NCBI RefSeq assembly: GCF_009650135.1
Contig: NZ_CP045871.1
Span: 744,001-808,000 of the forward strand
Length of the DNA stretch: 64,000 nucleotides
Direction of reading: 5' to 3'
Source of the DNA: Litorivicinus lipolyticus
Lineage (GTDB): Bacteria > Pseudomonadota > Gammaproteobacteria > Pseudomonadales > Litorivicinaceae
Under the pieces are notes generated by a model. The model saw only the letters and a program-made list of their open reading frames with translations. It did no database searches and was not told where the DNA came from. Every line of letters starts with the position of its first letter. The stretch's first letter is position 1. Shown in pieces: positions 30,061-40,080 of the stretch. The position numbers were made by a program, and so were the translations under genes.

Positions 30061-30131
30061 ACCATGGAGTGAAACCCGACTGAATTGCCGTCCGGGTCTT
30101 GGGCGATCGCAATGTTGCCTTGCCCGGCTAT
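30057..30131 (-). pseudogene. C-terminal remnant of a VOC/glyoxalase-fold gene
   Basis: Read on the minus strand, the 25 codons give IAGQGNIAIAQDPDGNSVGF then HSMV and a stop at 30059-30057. The DPDGNSVGFHS pattern is the usual last beta-strand of vicinal-oxygen-chelate proteins. No start or upstream part exists: a stop codon and the dioxygenase fragment abut it. I read this as the scar of a deletion. Confidence 0.5.
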
Positions 30132-30355
30132 TTGACCAGCACATGGTTGTGAAACAGCTGAGCACGGCGTGAGCGCATCAAGGTGGCGGCGGCTTCGGAA
30201 ATGAATGAATGCTGCATGAATTGTTCGAGTTTCTGGATCCGCTGCCAGTTGCAGTAGTCATCAAAAAAGCGCCCGGCTTCGCCGGCGTTCAAATTTTCGG
30301 CCGCGTAGGGTCCGGGCTGGGTAAGGTTACTAGGTTCATGGCTGCGGTCTGCCAT
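30128..30355 (-). pseudogene. N-terminal remnant of a phytanoyl-CoA dioxygenase family gene
   Basis: The minus-strand frame from ATG 30355 gives 75 residues with FFDDYCNWQRIQKLEQFMQH, a helix with LMRSRRAQ, and ends FHNHVLVK then stop. This matches the start of PhyH-family proteins (where FHDHVLVKEPGT is followed by the first iron His), and the frame stops just before the iron-binding HxD. About two thirds of the protein is missing, replaced by the VOC remnant. Confidence 0.6.
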
Positions 30356-30397
30356 AGCCGACTTCCATCCGTCCGTGGGCTTGGGTAGGCTCGCGGC

Positions 30398-30874
30398 ATG
30401 AGTGATGACAAATGGATGCGCATGGCGCTGGCCCAGGCCCAACGCGGCGCACGACGTGGTGAAGTGCCGGTGGGCGCGATTGTGGTGCTGGACGGGCGCG
30501 TGGTTGGTGCCGGGTTTAATTGCCCGATCACCTCGAATGACCCGACCGCACATGCCGAGGTCGTGGCACTGCGCGACGCCGCTTTTACGCTGGGCAATTA
30601 TCGGCTACTGGATTGCACGCTGTATGTGACGCTGGAACCCTGTGGCATGTGCGCCGGTGCCCTGGTGCATGCGCGCGTTAAACGGGTGGTCTATGCGGCC
30701 TCAGAACCTAAGGCCGGGGTGGTCGATAGCCGCGGCCAGTATTTCCAATCACCTTGGCTGAACCACCAGGTGATATCGCAGTCCGGCGTTTTAGCGACGA
30801 CCGCGGCGTCTCAGCTTTCAGCCTTCTTTAAAGGTCGCCGCGCGGCCAAAAAGACTCAGGCTTCGAGCAAGTAA
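30398..30874 (+). CDS. tadA: tRNA-specific adenosine deaminase
   Basis: Deaminates A34 to inosine in tRNA-Arg(ACG). It has 158 residues. Zinc site: His52 and the proton-shuttle Glu54 in AHAEVVAL, then Cys82 and Cys85 in PCGMCAGALVHARV. The C-terminal Lys/Arg-rich helix (about 146-158) is as usual. Start ATG 30398 fits the conserved DDKWMRMAL. The last 19 bases overlap the convergent DUF7352 gene. Confidence 0.96.
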   Translation: MSDDKWMRMALAQAQRGARRGEVPVGAIVVLDGRVVGAGFNCPITSNDPTAHAEVVALRDAAFTLGNYRLLDCTLYVTLEPCGMCAGALVHARVKRVVYAASEPKAGVVDSRGQYFQSPWLNHQVISQSGVLATTAASQLSAFFKGRRAAKKTQASSK

Positions 30875-31134
30875 ACGTGGTACGCCTCGGCGTGGTACTG
30901 ATCAATCGCACTGCCGCAGTGGATCGCGTCCTGGGGCAAGGCATCGCCGGAGCGAACAATTTTTAGGCGTCGCTCGATGCGCGCGGCACCCGGGTCGGTA
31001 TTGACCTCGACCCACACCCAGACCTCTTTTGAGCTGGTCATGAAGCTTGCGTAAACAAAGGTGAAATCGTCAGTCAGCTCGATGGTGCGGCCGTCGCCGT
31101 GGGGATTCAGGGTGTACTTGTGAACTGTTTTCAT
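30856..31134 (-). CDS. DUF7352-like small protein
   Basis: 92-residue protein beginning [20 protein letters not shown]. The compact beta-strand pattern, the VWVWVEVNTDP segment and the C-terminal AEAYHVYLLEA agree with the DUF7352 family, which is common in phages and bacteria and has no known function. It overlaps the mltF start side by 4 bases, so it is downstream of mltF in the same transcript, and overlaps the end of tadA by 19 bases. Confidence 0.65.
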   Translation of the reverse strand: MKTVHKYTLNPHGDGRTIELTDDFTFVYASFMTSSKEVWVWVEVNTDPGAARIERRLKIVRSGDALPQDAIHCGSAIDQYHAEAYHVYLLEA

Positions 31135-32510
31135 TGGGATCCTTGGGCTGTGTCAGTTATCGCCAGCGCCTGGACGCGGCTATTCCGAGTCAATAACGCA
31201 TTGTAATAGTTGCGGATATTGTCGACATAGGCAACGGGTTCCCAGCCCCTGGCATACCCATATTTAGTCGCAGGGTAGTAGGCCTTGTCAGCTTTTAGCG
31301 GCAGTGTTTCGCGGACGTCATCCCAGCGGTTGGGGTCGCCGCCGAGCGCTTCCGTTAGTTTGCGAACATCCGTCAGGTGACCGTAGCCCAGGTTATACGC
31401 CGCCAACGCCATGTAGGTGCGATCCGGCTCCAAGATCGAGCCGGGCAGACGATCGCGCAACTTACGTAAATAGCCGGCTCCGCCAATGATGCTGGAGCGG
31501 GCATCCAAGCGGTTCGTCACGCCCATTTCCTTAGCAGTCGTCAGGGTCAGCATCATGACACCGCGAACCCCGGTCGGTGACTTGGCGCGTCGACGCCAGT
31601 GCGACTCTTGATACGCCACCGCCGCCAGCAGTACCGGGTCTTGATCGGACTGGGCCCCCGCATCGACAAAATGCGGCCAATAAAGGCTCAACCGGTCCTC
31701 GATGTGTCGGTCAAAGGTCAGGGCGTCAACGATCGGTAGCGGCTCGCCGGGTAGGTGCTTCTCCATCAGTTCAGCCAAGTCGCCGCTGTTGCGTAGGCGC
31801 GTTAACAGCTGATTGGCCTCGGCAATTAACGCCCGATCACCACGTTTGTCGATCGCCCAACCCATGGCGATGTCGCCGCCAATACTGGCGGTGGCCTTTA
31901 AGTTGGGGTGCGCGCTGCGAATCAACTCAAATTTGCTGGCTTGGGTCAGCACCATCGGTACGGTGCCGGCGTCGACTTTGCGCATTAATTGATAGGCGTC
32001 GAATTCCGGGTAAGGCCGGATCCGATTGATGAATTCGATGTGTTCGCGGGCAAAGGCGTAGGCGCTTTCGTTAGCGGCCAGTGCGACGGCGCCCAGCGGT
32101 AGGTTTTCCAAGTCCGGTACGTTGTCGCGATACACCAGCACATAACGAGAGTCGATCAGCGCCTCGCTAAACACCAGTCGATCCGCCCACAATGACAGCT
32201 CCGGCAGTGACGCCACTGCGATGTCCGCAAGCCCCGCCGTCAAGGTGTCGACAATGACCCGGTCTTCGCTGATCGACAGGATCTCTAGCGGTCGCTTCAG
32301 GCGCGCCGCAAACAACTCGGCAATTTCAAGCTCCAGCCCCGCCATGCCCCAGGGCTTGCCCCAAAAGGTCGCCGGCGCGGTTCGAATGATGACGCGCAGT
32401 GGTGCCGGTCCAGTGGCAGCCGGTTTTGAGCTGTCCAGGTCGGGCGTCGGGCCACAGCCGGCGACCGCTGCCAGCAGTAAGATTGAAAAAAAACGCATCA
32501 AAAAGGTCAT
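31131..32510 (-). CDS. mltF: membrane-bound lytic murein transglycosylase F
   Basis: Lipoprotein that cleaves peptidoglycan to anhydromuropeptides. It has 459 residues. Signal with a lipobox ending LAAVAGC (Cys at about 19). Residues about 37-270 form a periplasmic-binding-protein regulatory domain, and about 285-445 the SLT domain, with the catalytic Glu in [12 protein letters not shown] and the AYNLGYGHL block. ATG 32498 is an alternative start. It is divergent from purL, the usual arrangement. Confidence 0.95.
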   Translation of the reverse strand: MTFLMRFFSILLLAAVAGCGPTPDLDSSKPAATGPAPLRVIIRTAPATFWGKPWGMAGLELEIAELFAARLKRPLEILSISEDRVIVDTLTAGLADIAVASLPELSLWADRLVFSEALIDSRYVLVYRDNVPDLENLPLGAVALAANESAYAFAREHIEFINRIRPYPEFDAYQLMRKVDAGTVPMVLTQASKFELIRSAHPNLKATASIGGDIAMGWAIDKRGDRALIAEANQLLTRLRNSGDLAELMEKHLPGEPLPIVDALTFDRHIEDRLSLYWPHFVDAGAQSDQDPVLLAAVAYQESHWRRRAKSPTGVRGVMMLTLTTAKEMGVTNRLDARSSIIGGAGYLRKLRDRLPGSILEPDRTYMALAAYNLGYGHLTDVRKLTEALGGDPNRWDDVRETLPLKADKAYYPATKYGYARGWEPVAYVDNIRNYYNALLTRNSRVQALAITDTAQGSQ

Positions 32511-32583
32511 ATCGCTCAGTTTAGCGCGCCGCGCGGCGGTTAGCTTTGCTATTATTTGCGCTCGAAAAATTTGGAGTCGCCCG

Positions 32584-35500
32584 ATGCGCGTGATTTTTGG
32601 CCAGGAAGCCTTTCAGACCTTCGAAATTCAACGTCGCCTAAGTGACTTGGATGCCAGCCTCAGCGCGCAGATTTCGGCTCAATGGGTCTATTTGGTCAGC
32701 GGTAGCGAGGACTCTGACAAGCTTGCGCGCTTGCTGTCCGAGGCGCCCGCTGGCAGCGGCGAGTTCGAGGCCATTGTCGCCCCTCGTCGCGGCACCAAGT
32801 CGCCCTGGTCGAGCAAAGCTACCGACATTTTTCAGCGTGTGGGTTTGCTCGGCGCTCGGGTTGAGCGTGCGGTTATCTTCCACGCGCCTTTTGATTTGAC
32901 GCCGTGGCGCGCCCAGTTGCACGACCGGATGACCGAATCTTGGGTCGCGGACGTGGCGGCCTTGGACGGTTGGTTTGAGGACCATGCGCCGGCGTCACTG
33001 GGCCATGTTGCCCTTGGCTCGGATGCCCTAAGCGCCCTGGCGGCGGCTAACCAAACACTCGGTTTGGCGCTGTCGGACGACGAAATCAGTTACTTGGCGG
33101 ATGCCTTTGTCGATTTGGGGCGGGACCCGACCGACGTCGAACTGATGATGTTCGCCCAGGCCAACTCAGAGCATTGCCGCCACAAAATCTTTAACGCGAG
33201 CTGGACCATCGACGGCAAGGACCAGGACAAGTCCCTGTTCCGTATGATCCGCGATACCCACGCCGCGGCGTCCGAGGGCGTGCTTAGCGCGTACAGCGAC
33301 AATGCAGCGGTGGTCGAGGGCTTCAGCGCCAATCGCTTGTGGCCAAACCGTGATGGGCTGTATCAAACGCACGCGGAACCGGCGCACATGCTGATTAAGG
33401 TCGAAACCCACAACCACCCCACGGCGATCAGTCCGTTTGCCGGCGCCGCCACCGGCGCAGGTGGCGAGATTCGCGACGAAGGCGCAACCGGAGAGGGCGC
33501 CAAGCCCAAGGCCGGGTTGACCGGTTTTACCACGTCGCACCTGCGTATTCCCGGCAATATCCAGCCGTGGGAGGGCGCCGAGTCAAAACCGGAACGGTTG
33601 GCGGCACCGCTGGAAATCATGTTGGACGGTCCGCTGGGTGGTGCCAGTTTCAACAACGAATTCGGTCGTCCCAACCTGTGTGGTTATTTCCGCGACTTTG
33701 AATGGCAAGATTGGGGCTACCACAAACCGATCATGTTGGCCGGTGGCCTGGGCACCGTACGCGAACAGCATGCGCTGAAAGCCGAGTTCGCGGCCGGCAG
33801 TTTATTGGTGGTGTTGGGCGGTCCGGGCATGTTGATTGGCCTGGGCGGCGGTGCCGCCAGTTCAGTCGCCTCGGGTGACTCGTCGGCGGATTTGGACTTT
33901 GCCTCGGTCCAGCGCGGTAACCCCGAAATGGAGCGCCGTTGCCAAGAAGTCATCGACCAATGCTGGCGCCGCGGTAGCGACAATCCGATCCTGTTCATTC
34001 ACGATGTCGGCGCCGGCGGCCTGTCCAATGCGCTGCCGGAACTGGTCAAAGACGGCGGCACCGGTGGCCGCTTCGACATCCGCAAGGTGTTGCTCGACGA
34101 GCCGGGCATGAGCCCGCTGGAAATATGGTGCAACGAAAGCCAAGAGCGTTACGTGTTGGCGATTGCGCCGGACCAGATCGAGACCTTTGAGGCGATCTGT
34201 GCCCGCGAGCGCTGCCCGTTTGCGGTCGTCGGTGAAGCCACTGACGAGCAGCGCCTGGTCGTTCACGACAGTTTGCTGGGTGACACGCCGGTCGATTTGC
34301 CGCTGGATGTGCTGTTTGGCAAGGCGCCAAAAATGCACCGCGCCAGCGCCCGCCAGACCCATCAGTGGGCCGCGCTGGACACCGGTGACCTGAGTCTGGA
34401 TCAGGCTGCCCAACAGGTACTGGCTCACCCCACGGTGGCGAGCAAAAAATTCTTGATTACGATCGGAGACCGCAGCATTACCGGCTTGGTCCACCGCGAC
34501 CAAATGGTCGGCCCGTGGCAGGTTCCGGTGGCGGATTGCGCGGTCACATTGCTGGACTTCGAGAGCGATGCCGGCGAAGCCATGAGCTTGGGCGAACGCA
34601 CCCCCTTGGCGATCCTGGACGGACCGGCCAGTGCGCGTGTCGCATTAGCCGAGGCGCTGACGAACCTGTACGCGGCGCCGGTCGCCGGGTTGGCGGATGT
34701 TCGGTTAAGTGCTAACTGGATGGCCGCAGCGGATCACGACGGCGAGGGCGCGGTCTTGTTTGACACCGTCCAGGCGCTGTCGTTGGCTTGTCAGGACCTG
34801 GGCATCAGTGTTCCGGTCGGCAAAGATTCCATGAGCATGAAAACCAAGTGGGACGATCAACAAAACGTCTCGCCGGTGTCGCTGGTGGTCAGTGCCTTTG
34901 CGCCCTTGGCCAGCGTTAAACACTGCCTGACGCCGCAAATTGACCCCACTGTCGAATCCCAGCTGTGGTGGATGCCGCTGGATACCAATCTGGCGATGGG
35001 CGGCAGCATTCTGGCCCAGACCCTGAACCAAATGGGTGATCAGGCGCCGGATGTGGCGGATATTTCGCGCCTCAAAGCCCTGCTTAATTGGCTCAACCAA
35101 TACCGTGATGCGCTGATTGGTTACCACGACATCAGCGACGGTGGGCTGTGGGCGAGTTTGTGCGAAATGGCCTTTGCCAGCCGCTGTGGTTTGGAAATTT
35201 CCCTGCACAAACTCGACCCCTGGCAAGCGCTGTTCTCGGAGACCCCGGGCGTCGTCGTCCAGGTGCCGATGACGCTGGCGACGGAAGCGCGACGCAGCGC
35301 TGAAAAGTTGGGCCTGATGGCGATCCATTTGGGCGCGCCGTCGACCGAACACCAGCGTATCCAAGTGATGCACGAAGGGCATACGGTCATCGACCGGCCG
35401 CGGGCAACCTTGGAGCGGGTGTGGGCCAAGGTCAGCTACGAGATGGCCGCATTGCGTGACAATCCGGCCTGCGCGCGCGAGGAATACAACGGTCTGATCG

Positions 35501-36342
35501 ATGATTTGGACCCGGGCCTGAGTGCCCAGGTCAGCTTTACCATGACCTCGGCGCCGGCGATCACGGGCACCCGTCCACGTGTGGCGATTCTGCGTGAGCA
35601 GGGCGTCAACGGCCAAATCGAAATGGCGGGTGCGTTTCACGCGGCCGGTTTCGACGCGGTCGACGTGCATATGCAAGACCTGATCGCGCAACCGGACCTA
35701 CTGGCATCGTTCCAAGGCATGGCGGCCTGTGGCGGCTTTAGCTACGGCGATGTGCTGGGCGCAGGCGGCGGCTGGGCGGCGGGCATTTTGGAATCGCAGG
35801 CACTGCGCGACGCCTTCAGTGCCTATTTCGAGCGTAACGAGACATTTACTTTGGGCGTCTGTAATGGCTGCCAAATGGTCTCGCGGCTAAAATCTATCAT
35901 ACCGGGCGCGGCGCACTGGCCGACCTTTGAGCGCAACCTAAGTCGTCAGTTCGAGGCGCGCTTATCACGCGTCGAAATTCTGAAGTCGGCCTCGGTGCTG
36001 CTCGACGGTATGCAAGGCTCGGTGTTGCCGATTGCGGTTGCGCACGGCGAGGGCCGAGCTCAATTGTCGACCGCTGGGACCCTGGCCTTGGTCGGGCGCG
36101 ACATGACCGCGATGCGCTATGTCGATAACTACGGTCAGGTCGCCAACCATTACCCGGCCAATCCGAATGGCTCGACCGAAGGGTTGAACGGGTTTTGTTC
36201 GGATGATGGTCGCGTGACTATCATGATGCCGCACCCGGAACGGGTCACGCGTACGCTTCAGCACTCTTGGGCGCCGGCGGATTGGCAGGGCGATGCACCC
36301 TGGTCGCGCCTGTTTGACAACGCCCGCAGCTTTACCCGCTAG
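32584..36342 (+). CDS. purL: phosphoribosylformylglycinamidine synthase (large, single-chain)
   Basis: Fourth step of purine synthesis, FGAR to FGAM using glutamine. It has 1252 residues from ATG 32584; the longer frame to 32221 would run antisense through mltF. N-terminal PurS-like domain, two AIRS-type halves with [13 protein letters not shown]-like loops and the ATP motif SHCRH ([10 protein letters not shown] near 190), and a C-terminal class I glutaminase with Cys in [11 protein letters not shown] and MPHPERV. It is typical of gammaproteobacteria, which fuse PurS/PurL/PurQ functions. Confidence 0.97.
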   Translation: MRVIFGQEAFQTFEIQRRLSDLDASLSAQISAQWVYLVSGSEDSDKLARLLSEAPAGSGEFEAIVAPRRGTKSPWSSKATDIFQRVGLLGARVERAVIFHAPFDLTPWRAQLHDRMTESWVADVAALDGWFEDHAPASLGHVALGSDALSALAAANQTLGLALSDDEISYLADAFVDLGRDPTDVELMMFAQANSEHCRHKIFNASWTIDGKDQDKSLFRMIRDTHAAASEGVLSAYSDNAAVVEGFSANRLWPNRDGLYQTHAEPAHMLIKVETHNHPTAISPFAGAATGAGGEIRDEGATGEGAKPKAGLTGFTTSHLRIPGNIQPWEGAESKPERLAAPLEIMLDGPLGGASFNNEFGRPNLCGYFRDFEWQDWGYHKPIMLAGGLGTVREQHALKAEFAAGSLLVVLGGPGMLIGLGGGAASSVASGDSSADLDFASVQRGNPEMERRCQEVIDQCWRRGSDNPILFIHDVGAGGLSNALPELVKDGGTGGRFDIRKVLLDEPGMSPLEIWCNESQERYVLAIAPDQIETFEAICARERCPFAVVGEATDEQRLVVHDSLLGDTPVDLPLDVLFGKAPKMHRASARQTHQWAALDTGDLSLDQAAQQVLAHPTVASKKFLITIGDRSITGLVHRDQMVGPWQVPVADCAVTLLDFESDAGEAMSLGERTPLAILDGPASARVALAEALTNLYAAPVAGLADVRLSANWMAAADHDGEGAVLFDTVQALSLACQDLGISVPVGKDSMSMKTKWDDQQNVSPVSLVVSAFAPLASVKHCLTPQIDPTVESQLWWMPLDTNLAMGGSILAQTLNQMGDQAPDVADISRLKALLNWLNQYRDALIGYHDISDGGLWASLCEMAFASRCGLEISLHKLDPWQALFSETPGVVVQVPMTLATEARRSAEKLGLMAIHLGAPSTEHQRIQVMHEGHTVIDRPRATLERVWAKVSYEMAALRDNPACAREEYNGLIDDLDPGLSAQVSFTMTSAPAITGTRPRVAILREQGVNGQIEMAGAFHAAGFDAVDVHMQDLIAQPDLLASFQGMAACGGFSYGDVLGAGGGWAAGILESQALRDAFSAYFERNETFTLGVCNGCQMVSRLKSIIPGAAHWPTFERNLSRQFEARLSRVEILKSASVLLDGMQGSVLPIAVAHGEGRAQLSTAGTLALVGRDMTAMRYVDNYGQVANHYPANPNGSTEGLNGFCSDDGRVTIMMPHPERVTRTLQHSWAPADWQGDAPWSRLFDNARSFTR

Positions 36343-37136
36343 TCCTCTTCGGGCGGCGGGGGCTTTGGTTTAACCGTCAATAGCAGTGATTGGATCGGTC
36401 GTGGCGTCGCCGCCGGCTCGATCCAAATCGCCAGTCTCGGTTCGGGGTCATCCAGCGGCCACAGGACTTCCTGACTCAACTTGAACCGCCAGCGCTTGAG
36501 CCGCGGGTCGTACGGGGCTTGCTCGTGCAAAATGACCGAATGGCTGGCTAGATAACTGACCCCCGCCGCCGGGCCAATCGGTACAATGCGGCTTTCTGGG
36601 TGGGCCAACAGCGCCAAGTTCGCCACCAGCTCAATGCCGATGTGGCGAAAATCCGGCCCGGGCTCGTGTTCGACGATGATGACCCCTGACGGGTAGATGT
36701 TCGCGGTGAGCGCGCCGACCTCGGCCAGCCTAGGGGATGGCGGCGCATCGCCTTGTAATAGTCCGCGCCACTCGTGGCCGTTGATAAACGACTGGGGCGT
36801 GAATCGGGCGATTGCCCCGGCCGCCACCAAACGGTCCTGACGCGCGTCCGAAGTCGGCTTGGCAAAGCCGTCAGGCCAATCCAGGGTATGACGCCACTGC
36901 ACGTGCCACGCGATGGGGACCCAATTGGGCTGTTGATCCAGTCGCCGCAGGGCGACATGGCCCCAGGGTAATTCGGGGTCGGCCTCGGACTGGAACAATT
37001 CGAACAGCGGCTGTGCCTGGACCGGCGATAGGTAGGCCTGGGGTTTGATGACGCGACGTGCGGGCGCATCCGCGGCCAGCGCATTCGCCCCAAAGGCCAG
37101 CGCCAGGCTGAAAAAAACCAAAGTTGATATTTGCAT
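36339..37136 (-). CDS. uncharacterised secreted protein (possibly CsiV-like)
   Basis: 265 residues with a clear signal peptide (about 1-21, ending NALA). The region [14 protein letters not shown] and the beta-strand-rich remainder recall the CsiV/DUF2803 group of periplasmic proteins that help form the cell envelope, but the match is weak and I would not assign it. The C-terminus is a short Lys/Pro run ending PPPPEED. It converges on purL with a 4-base overlap. Confidence 0.6.
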   Translation of the reverse strand: MQISTLVFFSLALAFGANALAADAPARRVIKPQAYLSPVQAQPLFELFQSEADPELPWGHVALRRLDQQPNWVPIAWHVQWRHTLDWPDGFAKPTSDARQDRLVAAGAIARFTPQSFINGHEWRGLLQGDAPPSPRLAEVGALTANIYPSGVIIVEHEPGPDFRHIGIELVANLALLAHPESRIVPIGPAAGVSYLASHSVILHEQAPYDPRLKRWRFKLSQEVLWPLDDPEPRLAIWIEPAATPRPIQSLLLTVKPKPPPPEED

Positions 37137-37155
37137 AGGCCCTATACTGTCGGCT

Positions 37156-37413
37156 GTGCGGATTGACTACCTTCCTTATCGGCCTGGCGGCCCAGAACCT
37201 AACCGCCATGCCCTCGTTCAGCGGCCCGACTCGGTTGCCGCCCAGGGGATTGTGCCTGCTGACGGCGTTCGTCGCGTGATGCGCGATTTGCCGCAGGTTG
37301 CGGTCGACCCCCAACAGCCCCTGCCTGGCCAACAGGCCCAGCGCGCCTATCAAAGCACCGAGGCCATGGGCCGATCGGGCCCGCAGTTTGAGGGGTTCGA
37401 GGTCTGGACGTAA
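37156..37413 (+). CDS. hypothetical small protein coupled to rsmJ
   Basis: 85-residue frame from GTG 37156, beginning MRIDYLPYRPGGPEP and rich in Pro, Gln and Arg, without hydrophobic segments or known domain. Its stop TAA (37411-37413) shares one base with the proposed rsmJ start. Similar short Pro/Gln-rich proteins with an MRID start occur at 21760 in this window (MGMRIDASS), but the rest does not align. Coding status is moderate. Confidence 0.5.
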   Translation: MRIDYLPYRPGGPEPNRHALVQRPDSVAAQGIVPADGVRRVMRDLPQVAVDPQQPLPGQQAQRAYQSTEAMGRSGPQFEGFEVWT

Positions 37414-38084
37414 TTCCGTTCAAAGCCGTCGGCGAACCGCCGCAGTGGCCGGCGCAGTGGGTCGATCCACATCCGGGCCAGGCCCACCTGGCCTGGTTGG
37501 ACGGCGCCTACGTGGGTATTCACCCGAGTTTAAAACAACCCCTGCGAATCGATTTTCATGCTGGCGATTTGGCCCGGCGCGCGCGTCAGGGCGGCGAAAT
37601 GCTGGCCAAGGCAGTGGCCGCGGCCAAGGGGCTGCACGTGGTCGACGCCACCGCCGGGTTGGGTCGGGATGCGTTCTTAATGATGTCCGCGGGCGCGCGG
37701 GTGACGGCGATTGAATCGTCGCCGACGCTGGGGTTTTGGCTGGCCCAAAATGCCCGCGGTACCGCTATATCGGTGCTCCAAGGCGCAGCCCAAGATCACT
37801 TGGCCGGTTTGGCGCCGGACGTGATCTATCTGGACCCGATGTTTCCGCACCGCCAAAAGTCGGCCCAGGTCGGCGGCGAATCCCAGTTTCTACAGGCCTT
37901 CGCGCCGCCGCCGGATGCGACCGAACAGGCCGAATTACTGACTTTGGCGCTGGATACGGCGCGTTATCGGGTGGTGGTTAAGCGGCCGATCAAGGCGCCG
38001 GCGCTGGCGGACCGGGTCCCAAGTGCATCAATCAAGGGCAAGGCGGTGCGTTTCGATCTGTACGGCATCCGCAAACTGCCTTAG
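37413..38084 (+). CDS. rsmJ: 16S rRNA (guanine-1516-N2)-methyltransferase
   Basis: Methylates G1516 of 16S rRNA. Conserved blocks are LRIDFHAGDLARRARQGGE, VVDATAGLGRDAFLMMSAGA, YLDPMFPHRQKSA and VVVKRP. The only standard start in frame is TTG 37497, which would cut off part of the conserved N-terminal domain and give 195 residues; the family has about 250. The frame is open up to 37392, and an ATT at 37413 sits in TAATT with the upstream stop and 10 bases after GAGG, giving 223 residues. I propose that ATT, but the 5' end is not certain. Confidence 0.8.
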   Translation: MPFKAVGEPPQWPAQWVDPHPGQAHLAWLDGAYVGIHPSLKQPLRIDFHAGDLARRARQGGEMLAKAVAAAKGLHVVDATAGLGRDAFLMMSAGARVTAIESSPTLGFWLAQNARGTAISVLQGAAQDHLAGLAPDVIYLDPMFPHRQKSAQVGGESQFLQAFAPPPDATEQAELLTLALDTARYRVVVKRPIKAPALADRVPSASIKGKAVRFDLYGIRKLP

Positions 38085-40039
38085 ATCACAAATTGCCGAT
38101 CCAACTGCTCGAACGCCAGCAATAGCCGTGACGCCGTGCGCCGTGCGCGGCGGGTTAAGCGGCCATCGACACGCGCGCCGATGTCGTCCAAATGAACGAC
38201 AAAGCGCCGGTAAGCTTTGATATCCAGTACGTTTAACTCGCTGCGGCCGGACAACAGCAGTGCATCGCGGGCGCCGTCGTGGGCCCGCGCCAACTGCTCG
38301 TCCAACTCGGCGTCGGGGGCATCTAGGTGCTGGCGTAAAATGGCCAGCATCCGTGTCACCGCAGGTACCACAGGTTCGGCTAGCGCCGCCAGCAAGCGGT
38401 AGTTGGCATTCGGCTTCGGGTCCAACAGGCCGGCCTCGGCCAAGGCGTTGCGAGCGGCGTCCAACGGCGGACTCCAGTCCGCATCTAAGTACAGATCCGG
38501 GGCCATGCTGGGCCACGCCAGTTCGAACAGGGAGTGGGTGCGCCGGGCCGACGCGCCGCCCAACACCGCAATTGACAACAGCCCCAGTGCCAAAGCCCGG
38601 TGGCGCAGGGCGCCGGCAGCATAGGAGAGCTGGTCACGTGCCGCCGCCGGTGCATACACAATGGCATCCTCGCCCTCGTCACGTTCGAGGTAGCCAAGTT
38701 GGCGCACTTCGTCCAAGCAATCCCGTCGCCGGGGCAGTCCCGCTGCCGCTTGTAAGACGGCCAGCGCCCGTCCCAGCTCGCTGACGCGGGCGCGGTGGCC
38801 GGCAAAGCCGGGCACTATTAACCCCAGTTGGCCGACCGCGCTGGCGGGCATGTCGGTTTGCCATTGTTGACCGACGGCCCAGCCGACCTCGGCTAGGGCG
38901 CTGTCGCGGTGCAGCCGCTGCGGGGGGCTGAAACTGACGCGAACCCGGCCCAGCGGATCGCTGCGCAGTGCCCGCCAGGCCTTGGGCAAGTCGGCCAAAC
39001 CCTCGCTGCGTTTGCTGCGACCTTCTAGCTCATAGCGATAGCCACCGCCGTCGGGCATGCGATCGTAGGCAACGCCAACCGGCACCAACGCAATCGGCGG
39101 CATCGCGGGATCGCGCGCGGCCTCGACGACGTATTTCAATAGCCCAAGTTTGAGTGTGCGCGTTAACCCATCACGGCTGCGGCCGCCCTCCGGAAAGAAC
39201 TCCAGCGGTTGGCGGTTTAGTAAGCGCGAATGGATATAGGCTTGAACCACACGGGGGTACAGCGGGTCACCTTGGAAGCTGCGGCGGATGAAAAAACCAC
39301 CGCCTCGGCGGAGCACACTGCCGACCAGCGGTAGGTTCAGGTTGATGCCGGCCGCGACCAAAGGCACCGCCAAGCGCGCCCGATACAGCACCCACGACAG
39401 CAGTAAATAGTCCAAGTGCGAGCGATGGGTCGATAGGTAGACCGGCGTGGCGTCGCCCAAGGCGCCGCGCACGGGGGTCAGTCCGGCAATCTCGACGTCG
39501 CTGTAAAAACGCGTCCAAAACCAACCCAGCACGCGATCGCCCAGCCGCGTCAGCGTGTGGTTTGGGCGGGCCGCCAGTACTTTCAGGTGGCGCCGAACGC
39601 GGCGGTGTTCGTCGCCGCTTAAATCCGCCAGCATGGGCTGGGCAATGACTGACTGAAACAGCGCATCGAAGGACTCGGGTTTGGCCGCCAATCCTTGGTA
39701 AAACTGGCGCTGCAGCCATTTCGGGTTGTCGGTCGGTTTGCCGACCCGGATGCGGGCGCTGCGTGGGTTCAGTAAGCGTGCCAGCCATCGCCGCAGTCCG
39801 CGTTGGTGGCGCGCCGTCGGGCCGTCGCCAAAGGCCACCGTGCAAGGCACTACGGTGCCGCTGAACTGGCCGCCGTCGACTAATCTTTGGGTTGTCAGTT
39901 GGCGTGCCAGGGCACGACTGGCGGCGTCAAACGGCAGCACCGCCCAGGGCAAATCGGGCGGCAAATCGGCTTCATCGAACTGGGCCGTTCCGGCTAAATG
40001 CCAGCGCGCACGTACCGGGGTTTGGTTATTGTTTTTCAC
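38081..40039 (-). CDS. plsB: glycerol-3-phosphate 1-O-acyltransferase
   Basis: Membrane enzyme acylating sn-glycerol 3-phosphate at position 1, the first step of phospholipid synthesis. Acyltransferase motifs: HRSHLDYLLL (HxxxxD), GGGFFIRRSF, FFPEGGRSRDG and the IALVPVGVAYDRM block. From GTG 40039 it has 652 residues, well below the roughly 800 of E. coli PlsB, mainly through a shorter N-terminus. ATG 40081 or a more upstream start is possible, but these overlap dgt. It converges on rsmJ with a 4-base overlap. Confidence 0.9.
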   Translation of the reverse strand: MKNNNQTPVRARWHLAGTAQFDEADLPPDLPWAVLPFDAASRALARQLTTQRLVDGGQFSGTVVPCTVAFGDGPTARHQRGLRRWLARLLNPRSARIRVGKPTDNPKWLQRQFYQGLAAKPESFDALFQSVIAQPMLADLSGDEHRRVRRHLKVLAARPNHTLTRLGDRVLGWFWTRFYSDVEIAGLTPVRGALGDATPVYLSTHRSHLDYLLLSWVLYRARLAVPLVAAGINLNLPLVGSVLRRGGGFFIRRSFQGDPLYPRVVQAYIHSRLLNRQPLEFFPEGGRSRDGLTRTLKLGLLKYVVEAARDPAMPPIALVPVGVAYDRMPDGGGYRYELEGRSKRSEGLADLPKAWRALRSDPLGRVRVSFSPPQRLHRDSALAEVGWAVGQQWQTDMPASAVGQLGLIVPGFAGHRARVSELGRALAVLQAAAGLPRRRDCLDEVRQLGYLERDEGEDAIVYAPAAARDQLSYAAGALRHRALALGLLSIAVLGGASARRTHSLFELAWPSMAPDLYLDADWSPPLDAARNALAEAGLLDPKPNANYRLLAALAEPVVPAVTRMLAILRQHLDAPDAELDEQLARAHDGARDALLLSGRSELNVLDIKAYRRFVVHLDDIGARVDGRLTRRARRTASRLLLAFEQLDRQFVI

Positions 40040-40080
40040 GCCGGCTAAGATACCGCAAACCGCACTGAAGGGCGCAGCCA

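Noticed and set aside
32221-32583. N-terminal extension of the purL frame
   Set aside because: It would lie antisense to mltF; the conserved PurL N-terminus begins at ATG 32584.
34705-35691. 328-residue minus-strand open frame
   Set aside because: Antisense to purL with no start context or motif; codon-bias shadow.
37199-37423. 74-residue minus-strand frame opposite the small gene before rsmJ
   Set aside because: No ribosome site or domain, and it is antisense to a frame that fits its neighbours better; neither is certain.
38260-38784. 174-residue + strand frame within plsB
   Set aside because: Antisense to plsB, Arg/Pro-rich with no motif.
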